Origin: Granulicella arctica
GTDB lineage: Bacteria > Acidobacteriota > Terriglobia > Terriglobales > Acidobacteriaceae
Assembly (NCBI RefSeq): GCF_025685605.1
Contig: NZ_JAGTUT010000001.1
Span: forward strand, 2,356,001 to 2,420,000
Reading direction: 5' to 3'
Length of the DNA stretch: 64,000 nucleotides
The notes beneath the pieces are model-generated. The model searched no databases and had not been told where the DNA came from. It saw only the letters and a list, made by a program, of their open reading frames with translations. This document shows positions 7,907 to 18,004 of this stretch, in pieces (positions within the stretch are counted from its first letter, which is position 1; each line of letters starts with the position of its first letter). Made by a program: the position numbers and the translations under genes.

Positions 7907-9157
7907 ATGTCTAATTTTCCGAGCCTTGAAGACCAACTGGACCTTATAACGAAGGGCACTGCGGAGATCATCCCGCTCGAAGCCTTGAAGGAACGTATTA
8001 CGAAGTCGATTGCTTCGGGCAAGCCGATGCGGATCAAGGCTGGTTTCGATCCGACCGCTCCCGACCTGCATCTAGGGCATACGGTGCTGATCCGCAAGCT
8101 GCGGCATTTCCAGCAGCTAGGCCATACGGTGATTTTCCTGATTGGCGATAGTACGGCGCTGATCGGCGACCCAACGGGGCGCAACGTGACCCGTAAACCG
8201 CTGACACCGGAGCAGATTGCGGCGAATGCGGAGACGTACAAGGAGCAGGTCTTCAAGATTCTGGACCGTGAGAAGACCGAGGTTCGCAACAACTCCGAGT
8301 GGCTGGACAAGCTGAGCTACTACGACATGGTGAAGCTGATGGCGCAATTTACCGTGTCGCAGATGCTGGAGCGTGAGGACTTTCATAAACGGTTTCAGGC
8401 AGAGCAGCCGATTGCCCTGCACGAACTGATATACCCGATTGCGCAGGGATACGATTCCGTCGCCCTGGAGTGCGATGTGGAGCTTGGTGGAACCGACCAG
8501 AAGTTCAACCTGATGCGGGGACGGGATCTGCAGAAGCATTTTGGGCAGCCGCAGCAAAGCATCCTGATGGTGCCGATCCTCGAGGGCCTCGATGGCGTGC
8601 AGAAGATGTCCAAGTCACTGAACAATGCGATTGGGGTGCATGACGCGCCGAGCGATATGTACGGGAAGCTGATGTCGATTTCTGACGAATTGATGTGGAA
8701 ATACTGGACGCTGCTGACGGATCTGCGTCAATCGGAGATCGTGCAGATGCAGGCGGATGTGATGAGCGGGACGCTGCATCCGATGCAGGCTAAGAAGAAT
8801 CTGGCACACGCGATCACGAGTGATTTTCATTCGCGTGAAGAGGCGGATGGAGCGGCGATAAACTGGGCCAAGCAGTTCCAGCAAGGTGAGACGGCAAGTG
8901 ATCTTGAGCAGGTTGAGATTGCTTACGACAGCATTGCCGGGCAGGCAGAGGGAACAGGAAACAGTCTTCGACTTGGTAAATTGCTGGTGCAGGCTAGGCT
9001 CGTCGCTTCGGGAAGCGAGGCTACCCGGAAGATTGCGGAGGGTGCCGTTCGCATCGACAATGAAGTTCGAAAAGATGCGAGCTTTTCCGTGGAGACTCTG
9101 CCAGCAACGCTTACATTGCGCCTTGGTAAGAAGGCGAAGGTTGTAGTCATTTCATAG
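7907..9157 (+). CDS. tyrS: Tyrosyl-tRNA synthetase
   Basis: Class I aminoacyl-tRNA synthetase charging tRNA-Tyr. The HIGH-type motif is [14 protein letters not shown] and the KMSKS motif is exact ([14 protein letters not shown]). The middle contains [14 protein letters not shown] and [20 protein letters not shown]. The C-terminal S4 RNA-binding domain covers roughly the last 65 residues ([20 protein letters not shown]). The ATG at 7907 ([10 protein letters not shown]) is preferred; an upstream in-frame TTG at 7895 would add four residues without family support. Confidence 0.96.
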   Translation: MSNFPSLEDQLDLITKGTAEIIPLEALKERITKSIASGKPMRIKAGFDPTAPDLHLGHTVLIRKLRHFQQLGHTVIFLIGDSTALIGDPTGRNVTRKPLTPEQIAANAETYKEQVFKILDREKTEVRNNSEWLDKLSYYDMVKLMAQFTVSQMLEREDFHKRFQAEQPIALHELIYPIAQGYDSVALECDVELGGTDQKFNLMRGRDLQKHFGQPQQSILMVPILEGLDGVQKMSKSLNNAIGVHDAPSDMYGKLMSISDELMWKYWTLLTDLRQSEIVQMQADVMSGTLHPMQAKKNLAHAITSDFHSREEADGAAINWAKQFQQGETASDLEQVEIAYDSIAGQAEGTGNSLRLGKLLVQARLVASGSEATRKIAEGAVRIDNEVRKDASFSVETLPATLTLRLGKKAKVVVIS

Positions 9158-9160
9158 GTG

Positions 9161-10036
9161 ATGGACATCCTCATCCAGCGGCATCGTGTCTCAACTCGGG
9201 TGAAGAGCGGTTGTGTACGGTCGGTGGGCTTCCTTGGGTGCGCAGTCCTCATTGCGGGACCCCTGTTTGGGCAGACTCCAAAGGAGATCGTGCAGCAGGC
9301 CGTTCAGACGGAGATTGCGGCCAGTCGCAACGATCATTCGCTTTGGCGTTATCGGCAGGAAGAGAAGGTTCCGGCTTACACCGTTTCGATTGTGGTTGAG
9401 ACGTCTCATGGGTCGATTAAGCAGAAGGTTGAGCAGGATGGTCATCCGCTTGCGCCAGAGCAGACGGTGGCGGAGATGAAGCGCATCCAGAGCTTTATCC
9501 ACGACGCTGGCCAGCAGCAGAAGCAGAAACGTGACGGCGAGCATGATGATGAGAGTGCCGCCAAACTGCTCCAGATTCTCCCAGAAGCTTTCACGTGGCG
9601 GGTGGCCAGCCAGACTCCCGAGGTAATTATCCTGAAATTCGAGCCCGATCCGGGGTTTCACCCTCCAGATATGGAGAGTCACGTGATGAGCACGATGGGC
9701 GGTCAACTCATTGTCGATCGTGTGCAGCATCGGATCAGGTCAATTCGCGGAACACTCTCTCAAGACGTAAACATCGGCTATGGGCTGCTGGGCAAGCTCC
9801 GGCAAGGGGGTACCTTCGATGTGGAGCGGCGCGAGCTTACTCCCGGACTGTGGCAGATTGTCGAGACCCATGTGCATATCGATGGCCGCGCGTTGTTGTT
9901 CAAGACGATTGGGCAGCAGCAGGATGAGGTAAACAGCGGCTTCACCCGGGTTCCCGACTCGACGACGCTCGAACAGGCAGTTGCCTTATTGTCGGATCAT
10001 AAGGACAGGGCCTGTAGCTCCTGCATGATCCATTAG
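9161..10036 (+). CDS. Secreted hypothetical protein
   Basis: I do not recognise a named family. A hydrophobic N-terminal stretch (VGFLGCAVLIAGPLFGQ) preceded by basic residues looks like a signal peptide. The mature part has an Ala/Gln-rich helix, then HSLWRYRQEEKVPAYTVSIV, a Gln/Asp/Glu-rich hydrophilic segment near residue 125, and a beta-rich second half ending in FTRVPDSTTLEQAVALL. The region around LWRYRQEE is a pattern I associate with acidobacterial secreted proteins of unknown role. The ATG at 9161 sits directly after the tyrS stop; a GTG at 9158 is alternative. It may be cotranscribed with tyrS. Confidence 0.55.
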   Translation: MDILIQRHRVSTRVKSGCVRSVGFLGCAVLIAGPLFGQTPKEIVQQAVQTEIAASRNDHSLWRYRQEEKVPAYTVSIVVETSHGSIKQKVEQDGHPLAPEQTVAEMKRIQSFIHDAGQQQKQKRDGEHDDESAAKLLQILPEAFTWRVASQTPEVIILKFEPDPGFHPPDMESHVMSTMGGQLIVDRVQHRIRSIRGTLSQDVNIGYGLLGKLRQGGTFDVERRELTPGLWQIVETHVHIDGRALLFKTIGQQQDEVNSGFTRVPDSTTLEQAVALLSDHKDRACSSCMIH

Positions 10037-10078
10037 GTGCCGACGGTGGAGAGGCTGACGCGGTATTCTCTTCCATAG

Positions 10079-12772
10079 ATGGCGCACACCCCTTACCCGC
10101 AGTCGGACCGCGAGCTGATTCGATTGATCGAGCGCTCAAGTGGTCATCGTGCCGGATATAAGCAGCTGATCCGTGAGCTTGGGCTGGGTGGCGGCCGTGA
10201 GCGGCGGCTGTTGCTCGAGCAGTTGGCGCGGATTACGCTCCGCGGCGATCTGGTCAAGACTGAGTTTGAGCAATGGGCGTTGCCGCACGCGACGCTGGCG
10301 AAGACGGCCCGTCCGCCGCGAGGGAGTGGGCAGGCGGGAGCGCTTCCGGTGGAGCATCGTGCAACCAGAGATCACCTGATTGCGGGAAAGCTCGATCTGC
10401 ATCGCGATGGCTACGGCTTTGTGCGGCCGAACCAGAGTACGAGCCGAGAAGATGATCTCTTTATTCCGCCGAATGAGTTGAATGGTGCGATGCAGGGCGA
10501 CGAGGTGCTTGTGGATGAGGCACCTCCGGGACGCGATGGACGGCGATCCGGGCGCGTGGCCCGGGTGCTTACACGGCGTAATCCTACGGTGGTTGGCATC
10601 TTCCATTATGCTCGGCCGCAGGGACGCTCGACGTGGGACCACGCTCCGCTTATTCATGGGAACTACGTGACCCCGCTGGATGAGCGGATGACGCAGCCGA
10701 TCCTGATTCCGGATGGCTTCGAAGTTCCAGCGACACCGAAGGACACGCCGCATCGTGTGCTGGGCGAAGAGGCGCAGGTGCAGCAGAGCTGGGCTGATCC
10801 GGAGCGGGAGGGAAGCCACAATCCGCTTGAGGGATTGGCGGTCGATGTTGAGATCACGGACTTCCCGACAACCGGCAGGCCGGCAAAAGGTAGGGTGCTT
10901 GAGATGCTTGGACCGCCGGATGCGTTCGGCGTGGATGTTGAGATCATCATCCGGAAGCACCACCTGCCGCATACCTTTCCGACGAACGTGCTGGCGGAGG
11001 CGAGTGCGTCCGCAGGACAGACGGTAGACACGCTTCCGGCGGAGGAACTTGGGCGACGTCGGGACTTTCGCGGATTGCCGATCGTGACGATTGACGGGGA
11101 GACGGCGCGGGACTTTGACGATGCGGTGCTGGTGACGCCGCTGCCGAATGGCAACTGGGAACTCCAGGTGCATATTGCGGATGTGAGCTACTACGTTCGT
11201 CCGGGGACGGCGCTCGATCTGGAGGCTCGGCTTCGGGGGACCTCGGTTTACTTCCCGGATCGTGCGATTCCGATGCTGCCTCCACAGCTCTCAAGCGGGA
11301 TGTGTTCGCTGCGGCCGGATGAGGATCGCCTGGTTCTGAGCTGCCTGATGGAGGTGGATGGTCGAGGCGAGATCCTCGGGTATGAGGTGTGTGAGGGGAT
11401 CATCCGCAGCGCGAGGCGGATGACTTATACGCAGATTCAGGCAGTGCTTGATGGTGAGGAGGAGGTTCGCGCGGAGTTCGCCTCGTTGGTTCCTGCATTC
11501 GAACAGATGTATGAGCTAGCTCTGAAGCTGAACACGAAACGGCATCGACGTGGGTCCATTGATTTTGATCTTCCAGAGCCGGTGATCCTTTTCAATCCAG
11601 ACGGCAATATGCGGTCGATTGTGCGATCGCAGCGAGGCTGGTCGCATCGGCTTATCGAGGAGTTCATGCTCTCGGCGAATGAGTGCGTGGCGACATGGAT
11701 CGAGCACCAGGCCGTTCCGAGTGTCTATCGAATACACGAGATGCCTGATCCGAAACGGATCATGGATTTTGAGGAGACGGCAGGTGCGTTTGGCTATTCG
11801 CTCGGCTTCTCCAGCCTGCCGGTGAAGCGGCTACAGACGAAAGGCGACCGCCGGGATGTGCGGGGGACGGATCGTAAGGCGAAGGTGCACGAAGTTGCGG
11901 AGTCGATTCCGGTAACGCCGCAGATGTATCAACGGCTTACGGCCAAGATTGCGGGAAAGCCGGAAGAGCGGATTCTTGCCTACCTGATGCTGCGCTCGCT
12001 GAAGCAGGCTCGGTACAGCGAGAAAAATGTCGGACACTTCGCATTGGCCAGCCCGAGTTATACGCATTTCACTTCGCCGATTCGGCGCTATCCGGATCTG
12101 ATTGTGCATCGACTTCTGCGGGATCTGCTGGAGGCTGGTGCTGATCCGGATGGCGCGGCAATTTTGAGCACTGATCCGCAGCCATGGTCGAGCAAAGGGG
12201 ATGCGCTGTCGCGTCGACCGGAGTTCGATGAGGCGAAGGCTCCCCTTCCAGAGACCGAGCTGGCGGCTATCGCGAGTGAGTCGAGCCAGTCCGAACGACG
12301 CGCCGACGATGCCGAACGGGAGTTGATGGAGTGGAAGAAGATCAAGTTCATGCAGGATCGGGTCGGCGAGGACTTTCACGCGATTATCCTGTCGGTGACG
12401 AAATACGGCTTCTTTGTCGAACTCGATGATCTATTTATAGAGGGGCTGGTTCCGCTGGCGAGTCTGGGGAACTTCGGTGGCGAAGATCGATTCTTCTTCC
12501 GCGATACCGACCGGCAGATCGTTGGATCGCACTCAGGTAAGGTGTTCCGGATGGGAATGCGCGTGCACGTGCTGCTGGACCGGATTGACCGGCAGCAGCG
12601 ACGATTGCAGTTTGCGCTCCTGCCTGATCCGGCAGACACGACAGGGGTGAGGCCGAAACGTTCGAAGACGGCGGCGACTGCTGGCGGGGAGCGGCCGCAT
12701 TCAAGCCCCAAGCGGACGGGCAAGAAGAAGGTCAGGGCTAAAGTGAAAAAGTCCAAGGGCAAGCGTAAGTGA
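10079..12772 (+). CDS. rnr: Ribonuclease R (RNase II/VacB family 3'-5' exoribonuclease)
   Basis: Processive 3'-5' exoribonuclease acting in RNA turnover and quality control, 897 residues. It has an N-terminal winged-helix-like region (GHRAGYKQLIRELGLGGGRE), then cold-shock domains (HRDGYGFVRPN). The RNB catalytic domain opens with LPIVTIDGETARDFDDAVLV, holding the metal-binding Asp cluster, and contains PDRAIPMLPPQLSSGMCSL and HFTSPIRRYPDLIVHRLL. The S1 domain is AIILSVTKYGFFVELDDLFI. A Lys/Arg-rich tail (KRTGKKKVRAKVKKSKGKRK) is typical of RNase R. A roughly 50-residue insertion rich in Asp/Glu/Ser precedes RADDAERELMEWKK. Confidence 0.95.
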   Translation: MAHTPYPQSDRELIRLIERSSGHRAGYKQLIRELGLGGGRERRLLLEQLARITLRGDLVKTEFEQWALPHATLAKTARPPRGSGQAGALPVEHRATRDHLIAGKLDLHRDGYGFVRPNQSTSREDDLFIPPNELNGAMQGDEVLVDEAPPGRDGRRSGRVARVLTRRNPTVVGIFHYARPQGRSTWDHAPLIHGNYVTPLDERMTQPILIPDGFEVPATPKDTPHRVLGEEAQVQQSWADPEREGSHNPLEGLAVDVEITDFPTTGRPAKGRVLEMLGPPDAFGVDVEIIIRKHHLPHTFPTNVLAEASASAGQTVDTLPAEELGRRRDFRGLPIVTIDGETARDFDDAVLVTPLPNGNWELQVHIADVSYYVRPGTALDLEARLRGTSVYFPDRAIPMLPPQLSSGMCSLRPDEDRLVLSCLMEVDGRGEILGYEVCEGIIRSARRMTYTQIQAVLDGEEEVRAEFASLVPAFEQMYELALKLNTKRHRRGSIDFDLPEPVILFNPDGNMRSIVRSQRGWSHRLIEEFMLSANECVATWIEHQAVPSVYRIHEMPDPKRIMDFEETAGAFGYSLGFSSLPVKRLQTKGDRRDVRGTDRKAKVHEVAESIPVTPQMYQRLTAKIAGKPEERILAYLMLRSLKQARYSEKNVGHFALASPSYTHFTSPIRRYPDLIVHRLLRDLLEAGADPDGAAILSTDPQPWSSKGDALSRRPEFDEAKAPLPETELAAIASESSQSERRADDAERELMEWKKIKFMQDRVGEDFHAIILSVTKYGFFVELDDLFIEGLVPLASLGNFGGEDRFFFRDTDRQIVGSHSGKVFRMGMRVHVLLDRIDRQQRRLQFALLPDPADTTGVRPKRSKTAATAGGERPHSSPKRTGKKKVRAKVKKSKGKRK

Positions 12773-12818
12773 AGGCTGCACCGCTACAATGGAGTTACGA
12801 CATAGGAGAACAGAATCA

Positions 12819-13097
12819 ATGCCGCACATGGTTTACTGCGTAAAGTACAAGGCTGAGCTTGAAGGACTGGATGAGCCGCCGTTCGACTCTGACTTCGGTC
12901 AGAAGATCTACAAAAGCGTTTCGAAGAAGGCCTGGGGCGAGTGGGTTGAGCGTCAAAAGATGCTGCTGAACGAGTACAGATTGCAGCCGTGGACGCGCGA
13001 GGCGCAGGATTTCCTCGTAGAGCAGATGAATGGTTTCTTCTTCAGTGAGGGCGATGGCGGAGCGCTGCCGAAGGAATTCGTGGCGCCGACGCACTAA
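12819..13097 (+). CDS. YggX-like Fe(II)-trafficking / oxidative damage protection protein
   Basis: This small cytoplasmic protein has 92 residues from the chosen ATG at 12819 (MPHMVYCVKYKAELEGLDEP), which has AGGAGA about 10 bases upstream. Family hallmarks are VYCVK with the conserved cysteine, EGLDEPPF, FGQKIYKSVSKKAWGEW, and QKMLLNEYRLQP. YggX protects Fe-S clusters from oxidants and is proposed to handle labile iron; whether it carries iron directly is debated. It lies directly downstream of rnr and ends before a small hairpin and tRNA-Pro. Confidence 0.92.
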   Translation: MPHMVYCVKYKAELEGLDEPPFDSDFGQKIYKSVSKKAWGEWVERQKMLLNEYRLQPWTREAQDFLVEQMNGFFFSEGDGGALPKEFVAPTH

Positions 13098-13145
13098 ACA
13101 GGTGTAGTGCCTCGTGTACACTTGAACCTGCAGGATACCCCGCCG

Positions 13146-13161
13146 CGACTCTCCTGAGTCG
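13146..13161 (+). terminator. Small hairpin after yggX
   Basis: There is a perfect 6-bp stem CGACTC / GAGTCG with a TCCT loop, 49 bases after the yggX stop and just upstream of tRNA-Pro. It lacks a T-tract, so termination is only a possibility. Confidence 0.35.
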
Positions 13162-13174
13162 ACGTGCATATAGT

Positions 13175-13251
13175 CGGGACGTGGCTCAGCCTGGTAGAGC
13201 GCACCCTTGGGGTGGGTGAGGTCGCTAGTTCGAATCTAGTCGTCCCGACCA
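13175..13251 (+). tRNA. tRNA-Pro(GGG)
   Basis: A full cloverleaf of 77 bases: acceptor CGGGACG/CGTCCCG, D-stem GCTC/GAGC, anticodon stem CACCC/GGGTG with loop TTGGGGT (anticodon GGG), T-arm GCTAG-TTCGAAT-CTAGT (one G-T pair), discriminator A and an encoded CCA end. It reads proline CCC/CCU codons. Confidence 0.95.
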
Positions 13252-13393
13252 TTTACTTCTAGTTCAATTGAATTCCTCGACAATGGGTTCAACGAGTTCC
13301 GATTAGAGTCCAGTTGCGCTTTGAACTGGCAGTCGACAATTACATTACACAATTGTGACAGGGGCCAGCAGCCTACGCCATGAGAATGGAAGT

Positions 13394-14362
13394 ATGTCTT
13401 CCCTTCTGGAACAAAACGGCGCTTCTCGAATTGCTGATGTTTTGGATCATCGCAGTTCTAAAGATTCAGCTCTAAATATGCAAACTGAACCTTCGGTAGA
13501 AGCGCTCACGCTTACCCGGGGTGGACAAAAACTCGCGCTGAACTGGCTTGTCCTCAGTTTCATGATTCTGTTCCATGTGGCGGCTCTTGCGGCTTTGTTC
13601 TTCTTCAGTTGGACTGCGCTTGCTGTCGCCGTCTTCCTGCACGTGATTGCTATCAACGTCGGCATCGGTATGGGCTACCACCGCCTGCTGACACACCGTG
13701 GTTATAAGGTGCCTCGCTGGCTTGAGCATGTGCTCGCTGTCTGTGCAACCCTGAGTCTTGAGGGAGGGCCGCTCGTTTGGGTCGCTACGCATCGACTACA
13801 TCATCAGCACACTGACAAGGCCGGCGACCCTCACTCGCCATTCGAAGGTGGTTGGTGGTCTCACGCCGGATGGGTCATTTATGGTGCTGGCGCAAGTGGA
13901 GAGCCCGCTTTGCTGGCGCGGTATACGCCCGACCTCGTCAAAGATCCATTCTATGTATGGCTCAATCGATATCATTGGGTCCCCCTCACACTCGTTGCAC
14001 TTGGCTTACTCGCGGCAGGTGGGTGGTCGTGGGTACTCTGGGGGATTTTTCTACGGGTGACCTTTGGACTGCATGCTACGTGGCTCGTCAATTCAGCCAC
14101 CCACATGTGGGGCTCACGACGCTTCGCGACTCGGGATGAGTCTCGCAACAACTGGTGGGTCGCTTTGCTTACGGGTGGGGAAGGTTGGCATAACAATCAT
14201 CACGCCCATCCCGTCTCGGCGCGTCATGGCTTGGCATGGTACGAATTTGATCTGAACTACTACGGTATCTGGCTGCTGGGTAAGTTAGGCGTTGCCAGAA
14301 ATATCAATGCGCCATCGTTAGGGCAAGCGCTGAAGACATCTCATCCTGATCTCACCCAATAA
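13394..14362 (+). CDS. Membrane fatty acid desaturase (delta-9 type)
   Basis: A di-iron integral-membrane desaturase introducing a cis double bond into acyl chains, relevant to membrane fluidity. All three His boxes are present: YHRLLTHRGYK (HxxxxH), THRLHHQHTD (HxxHH) and GEGWHNNHHAHP (HxxHH). Four hydrophobic segments surround them (LVLSFMILFHVAALAALFFF, AVAVFLHVIAINVGIGMGY and others). The start is uncertain: a GTG at 13355, ATG at 13394 and ATG at 13478 are all in frame; 13394 is used here. A NADH- or ferredoxin-linked electron donor is not encoded nearby. Confidence 0.92.
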   Translation: MSSLLEQNGASRIADVLDHRSSKDSALNMQTEPSVEALTLTRGGQKLALNWLVLSFMILFHVAALAALFFFSWTALAVAVFLHVIAINVGIGMGYHRLLTHRGYKVPRWLEHVLAVCATLSLEGGPLVWVATHRLHHQHTDKAGDPHSPFEGGWWSHAGWVIYGAGASGEPALLARYTPDLVKDPFYVWLNRYHWVPLTLVALGLLAAGGWSWVLWGIFLRVTFGLHATWLVNSATHMWGSRRFATRDESRNNWWVALLTGGEGWHNNHHAHPVSARHGLAWYEFDLNYYGIWLLGKLGVARNINAPSLGQALKTSHPDLTQ

Positions 14363-14541
14363 GTTGTGTCACCAACTGATCGATGGGCGTCACTGGATCG
14401 GGGGTTTGAGGCCTGGCAATAGTTTTACGCGATTCAGTAGATGCTGTTGGGGTCCCGACTTTACGAAACCGATAGTGCTGTTGCCACCGAAGTCGAAAGG
14501 CGGGTTTGCGCGATGGCAACCTCGGCATACAGCAATATAGA

Positions 14542-14922
14542 TCAGCCTCTGCCGTTGAAGCTGTGAATGAGACGACGGTCACGTTTTGTTGGGCGCGCGC
14601 TATGCGTGTATGCGTCGGGACCTAAAAGCTTGCGCTCCTCTGCAACTTTACGTCTTTGCTCCATGCTTGCCGCAGTCTCTCGGTAGTAGGTCTGAGCGAT
14701 AGCTGCCGCAGCGCGTTGCTCGCTAAGCGTTAGAACCTCTACTTCGAAGTCGCCAGCCTCGTTTTTGATTTCCAGCATGTCACCCAGTCGAACTTCGCGG
14801 GAAGGCTTAGCGCGTTGCTTATTGGAAGAGATGCGGCTCATTTCGCAGGCTTTTGAGGCCTGCTCGCGAGTTTTGAAGAACCGTGCGGCCCAGAGCCACT
14901 TGTCGATGCGGATGCCAGTCAT
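14542..14922 (-). CDS. hslR: S4-domain heat shock RNA-binding protein (Hsp15/HslR-like)
   Basis: A 126-residue S4 RNA-binding protein. The N-terminal IRIDKWLWAARFFKTREQAS is the Hsp15 signature, followed by VRLGDMLEIKN and a basic C-terminal extension (RPTKRDRRLIHSFNGRG). E. coli Hsp15 binds stalled 50S subunits carrying nascent chains and helps recycle them. It is a single gene; the facing desaturase gene ends 179 bases away. Confidence 0.88.
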   Translation of the reverse strand: MTGIRIDKWLWAARFFKTREQASKACEMSRISSNKQRAKPSREVRLGDMLEIKNEAGDFEVEVLTLSEQRAAAAIAQTYYRETAASMEQRRKVAEERKLLGPDAYTHSARPTKRDRRLIHSFNGRG

Positions 14923-15038
14923 CGTTCTATTTTCTTACTAAAGGCCTTTGCGTGAACAGCCCGCTGCGAGGTCGCGCTCTATGACCCAGAAATTTGTTGC
15001 AACCTCGGGCAAGGTTTAGTCTGTCTATGGATAGCATC

Positions 15039-15257
15039 ATGACCGCACCCAAAGCTCTTTTTTGCCCTACATGTCGCAAAGTAGTTCCCGTGGCGAGCGA
15101 AGACTTTCCATTCTGCTCAGACCGCTGCCGTATTCTGGACCTTGGTAAATGGGCTAGTGGCGACTATAAAATCTCGTCGCCGATCCAGGATCCCGATCTC
15201 CTAGAAGAGTTGGCTCGCTCAAATGCGAACCGACATCCGCACGAGACCGAAGACTAG
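15039..15257 (+). CDS. yacG: YacG-type zinc protein (DNA gyrase inhibitor family)
   Basis: A small zinc-binding protein with the motif FCPTCRKVV ... FPFCSDRCRILDLGKWASGDY (C-x2-C and C-x3-C), diagnostic of YacG. In E. coli YacG binds GyrB and inhibits supercoiling. The ATG at 15039 (MTAPKALFCP) matches the family start; ATG at 15027 would add four residues. It ends 39 bases before glmS. Confidence 0.88.
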   Translation: MTAPKALFCPTCRKVVPVASEDFPFCSDRCRILDLGKWASGDYKISSPIQDPDLLEELARSNANRHPHETED

Positions 15258-15296
15258 CCCAACCACAATCGCTTCTGCACCATCTACACTGTCATC

Positions 15297-17237
15297 ATGT
15301 GCGGAATCGTCGGTTATATCGGTCCTAATGCTCCTGTTCCCATCATTATTGAGGGTCTGCGCCGCCTCGAGTACCGCGGCTACGACTCCGCCGGAATTGC
15401 CGTTGCCGGTGGGCCGGAAGGTCTTTCGCTGCGCCGCGCACCCGGCAAACTTCGGAATCTTGAGGCGGTTATCGCAGCTTCCCCCATTGAAGGAAGCTTT
15501 GGAATCGGGCACACACGCTGGGCGACCCACGGACGTCCGACTGAAGAGAACGCGCACCCCCATCGCGACGGGACGGGAACTCTGGTCGTTGTCCACAATG
15601 GCATTGTCGAAAACTATCTTGCACTCAAGCAAGAGCTGATTGCCAAGGGTCACACCTTCTTCTCGCAAACCGATACCGAAATAATCGCTCACATTATCCA
15701 GGACGAGCTTGAACTTGCCGGGTCACCTGAGCCGCAGGGGAAGCGCACCGCTGATATCAACACGTCGGAAGCAGTAATCAACTCGCAGATTCCGACGATC
15801 CCTCTTGAGGAGGCTGTTCGCCGGGCTGTAAAGCGCCTCTCTGGAGCGTTTGCGATCGGTGTCCTTTCGGCCCATGAGCCGAACAAGCTTGTCGCTGCAC
15901 GGATGGGACCGCCAGCTGTTATCGGCATCGGTGAAGGAGAGTATTTTCTCGCTTCCGATGTGCCGGGCATCCTTCACCATACCCGTAACATTCATTTTCT
16001 TGCTGATGGTGAAGTGGCTATTCTCACTCGCGAGGGTGTGACCCTTACCGACTTCACTGGTGCTCCTATCCCCCTGAAGGTGCAGCGGATTCTCTGGGAT
16101 CCGATTATGGCCGAGAAAGCCGGCTATAAGCACTTCATGCTCAAGGAGATCAACGAGCAGCCACGTTCGATCCGCGACACGACGCTCGGGCGTGTTTCGC
16201 TCGATACCGGCAGGGTGTTTCTGCAGGAAATGCAGGTGACCGCGGACGATTTTCGCAATGCGAGCCAAATCACCATTGCCGCCTGTGGAACGAGTTGGCA
16301 CGCAGGGCTGGCGGGCAAATTTATGATCGAGCGCCTTGCGCGGTTGCCCGTTGAGGTTGATTACGCCAGCGAATATCGCTATCGGGATCCCATCGCCGAT
16401 CCGCGCGCAATTGGTCTGCTCATCACGCAATCTGGCGAGACGGCGGATACGATTGCCGCCCAACGTGAGTTGATCGCCAAAGGCTCAAAGACACTGGCGA
16501 TCTGTAACGTCATTGGTGCGGCCGTTACCCGTGAGGCACAGGGAACCATCACAACCAATGCTGGCCCGGAGATTGGCGTAGCCAGCACAAAAGCGTTCAC
16601 TGCTCAACTGACTGCTCTTTTCGTGTTCGCTCTGCATCTCGCGCAAGTTAGAGGCACTATTACGCAGGAAGAGTCGATCCACCTGGTGACGGAATTAAGC
16701 AAAATTCCGGGCAAAGTTGAGGAGATCCTTCGATCTGTTGACGATCAGTGCTGCCAACTTGCAAAGATTTTTTCAACCTCCCAGGATTTCCTCTTTCTGG
16801 GTCGAGGCATTCACTATCCGATCGCTCTTGAGGGCGCGCTGAAGCTGAAAGAGATCAGCTACATCCACGCTGAAGGCTATCCCGCTGGCGAGATGAAGCA
16901 TGGACCGAATGCACTGATCGACGAGACGCTTCCAGTCGTCTGCATCGCTACAAAAGACCCAAACGATCCGAGCAGCGTGCTGAAGTACGAGAAGACCCTC
17001 AGTAATATTCAGGAAGTGACGGCGCGTAGTGGCCGCGTCATCGCCATTGCCATTGAAGGTGATGAAGAGATTGCGCAGCTTGTGGAACACACGATCCACA
17101 TACCGCAGGCGCCGGAGTTGCTGCTACCCGTGCTTGAGGTAGTTCCACTACAACTGCTTGCTTATCACATCGCCGTTCGTCGCGGTTGTGATGTGGACCA
17201 ACCAAGAAATCTTGCGAAGTCCGTTACGGTCGAGTAA
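15297..17237 (+). CDS. glmS: Glutamine-fructose-6-phosphate aminotransferase (isomerizing)
   Basis: It makes glucosamine-6-phosphate from fructose-6-phosphate and glutamine, the entry step for peptidoglycan and lipid A amino sugars. The class II glutaminase domain begins MCGIVGYIG with catalytic Cys2; [19 protein letters not shown] is the conserved glutamine site. Two SIS domains follow ([20 protein letters not shown], and [20 protein letters not shown]), ending [11 protein letters not shown]. At 646 residues it is longer than the usual about 610 because of a roughly 30-residue insertion (after HIIQDELE, before [13 protein letters not shown]) in the glutaminase domain. No glmS ribozyme-like leader was seen. 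Confidence 0.97.
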   Translation: MCGIVGYIGPNAPVPIIIEGLRRLEYRGYDSAGIAVAGGPEGLSLRRAPGKLRNLEAVIAASPIEGSFGIGHTRWATHGRPTEENAHPHRDGTGTLVVVHNGIVENYLALKQELIAKGHTFFSQTDTEIIAHIIQDELELAGSPEPQGKRTADINTSEAVINSQIPTIPLEEAVRRAVKRLSGAFAIGVLSAHEPNKLVAARMGPPAVIGIGEGEYFLASDVPGILHHTRNIHFLADGEVAILTREGVTLTDFTGAPIPLKVQRILWDPIMAEKAGYKHFMLKEINEQPRSIRDTTLGRVSLDTGRVFLQEMQVTADDFRNASQITIAACGTSWHAGLAGKFMIERLARLPVEVDYASEYRYRDPIADPRAIGLLITQSGETADTIAAQRELIAKGSKTLAICNVIGAAVTREAQGTITTNAGPEIGVASTKAFTAQLTALFVFALHLAQVRGTITQEESIHLVTELSKIPGKVEEILRSVDDQCCQLAKIFSTSQDFLFLGRGIHYPIALEGALKLKEISYIHAEGYPAGEMKHGPNALIDETLPVVCIATKDPNDPSSVLKYEKTLSNIQEVTARSGRVIAIAIEGDEEIAQLVEHTIHIPQAPELLLPVLEVVPLQLLAYHIAVRRGCDVDQPRNLAKSVTVE

Positions 17238-17640
17238 AGCCCATGCTGGACTGAATGTTTGTCGGTCACGCAGGAACCTCCACGTGCGTTTGACGCGAGC
17301 CGAATGCAGTAGCACTTCTGTGAACACGATCCGGTGGCACTATCCCGCTGTCTGTTTGGCTAAGTACGCATGCTGCCACGGCGAGGTCATGACACTCCTT
17401 TGGAGGAGTGCGGGCCCCGGCAGCGGGATCCCTTCATTTAGGGGTCTGTCCGTTTTATTTGCACTCCAATGACAAGCGAAGCCCTCTATAGAGCGTGATG
17501 CCGACGTTCCGCCCCTACATGCAGATTGCTTATACGAGATTCTATAAATTGACTATCACCTTAGAAACCAAAGTGAACTTTTGTTTCATATTAATAAATG
17601 CTTAAGTAACATATTTTTATTGCATGAAGGGTACCTTCGG
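17238..17640. other. Non-coding stretch after glmS with hairpins and an AT-rich end
   Basis: No supported conventional gene. It contains a perfect 6-bp hairpin ACTCCT-TTGG-AGGAGT (17394-17409), enclosed by a 9-bp long-range inverted repeat ATCCCGCTG (17342-17350) / CAGCGGGAT (17421-17429), so a folded RNA of about 90 bases is possible. From about 17520 the sequence becomes unusually AT-rich for this genome, as expected for a promoter region feeding the small ORFs downstream. The GAAGGGTACCTTC palindrome near 17625 may be an operator. Confidence 0.4.
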
Positions 17641-17703
17641 ATGTATGTTCGCTATGTCAGTCAATGTCTTTGGACGTCTTCAAGGAGAAAGGTGGACCCT
17701 CAA

Positions 17704-17772
17704 ATGATCACGATCTCTATCGCAGTCGCAACTCTTCTCTCTGCTCTTCTGGGCCTCATCACCATCAAATAG
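17704..17772 (+). CDS. Tiny hydrophobic peptide ORF A (22 residues)
   Basis: ATG to TAG ORF of 22 codons, opening MITISIAVATLL and ending GLITIK. It is almost wholly hydrophobic with a single C-terminal Lys, long enough for one membrane helix. It is preceded by a very strong Shine-Dalgarno region (AAGGAGAAAGGTGG, spacer about 10 bases), which is the main support for translation. A second ORF of the same style lies 232 bases downstream. Candidate roles, all inference: type I toxin-like membrane peptide, secreted signal, or leader peptide. Confidence 0.45.
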   Translation: MITISIAVATLLSALLGLITIK

Positions 17773-17873
17773 CTTTCCTGGAGGGCCGGCTTTCTTGTTT
17801 TCATTGGGAAGCAGAACCTCCAGAAATCTTGGTGGATCTCAATAAGGCTTGCCACTGATATGGTTTGTCTTCG

Positions 17874-17905
17874 GTGCGGCTTCTACACTTTGTGTGAGGC
17901 CGCAC
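17874..17905 (+). repeat. Hairpin between the two tiny ORFs
   Basis: Outer 7-bp stem GTGCGGC / GCCGCAC and an inner ACAC-TTT-GTGT stem. It lies about 100 bases after ORF A and upstream of ORF B. There is no T-tract; it may be a processing or regulatory element. Confidence 0.4.
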
Positions 17906-18004
17906 ACCATGAACTTTCAACTGATCTTCTTCTGAATGAGCGGTTTACCTGCATAAGCTCCTTGCCTAAGAGATCATCCTGCTTTGTCAGGAGAAGGGCC
18001 ACAC

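Noticed and set aside
15240-15296. glmS ribozyme upstream of glmS
   Set aside because: Only 39 bases separate yacG and glmS, with no matching structure; the ribozyme is mainly a Firmicutes feature.
17502-17609. A 35-codon plus-strand ORF beginning MPTFRPYMQ
   Set aside because: It has no ribosome binding site and mixed composition in an AT-rich stretch; likely chance.
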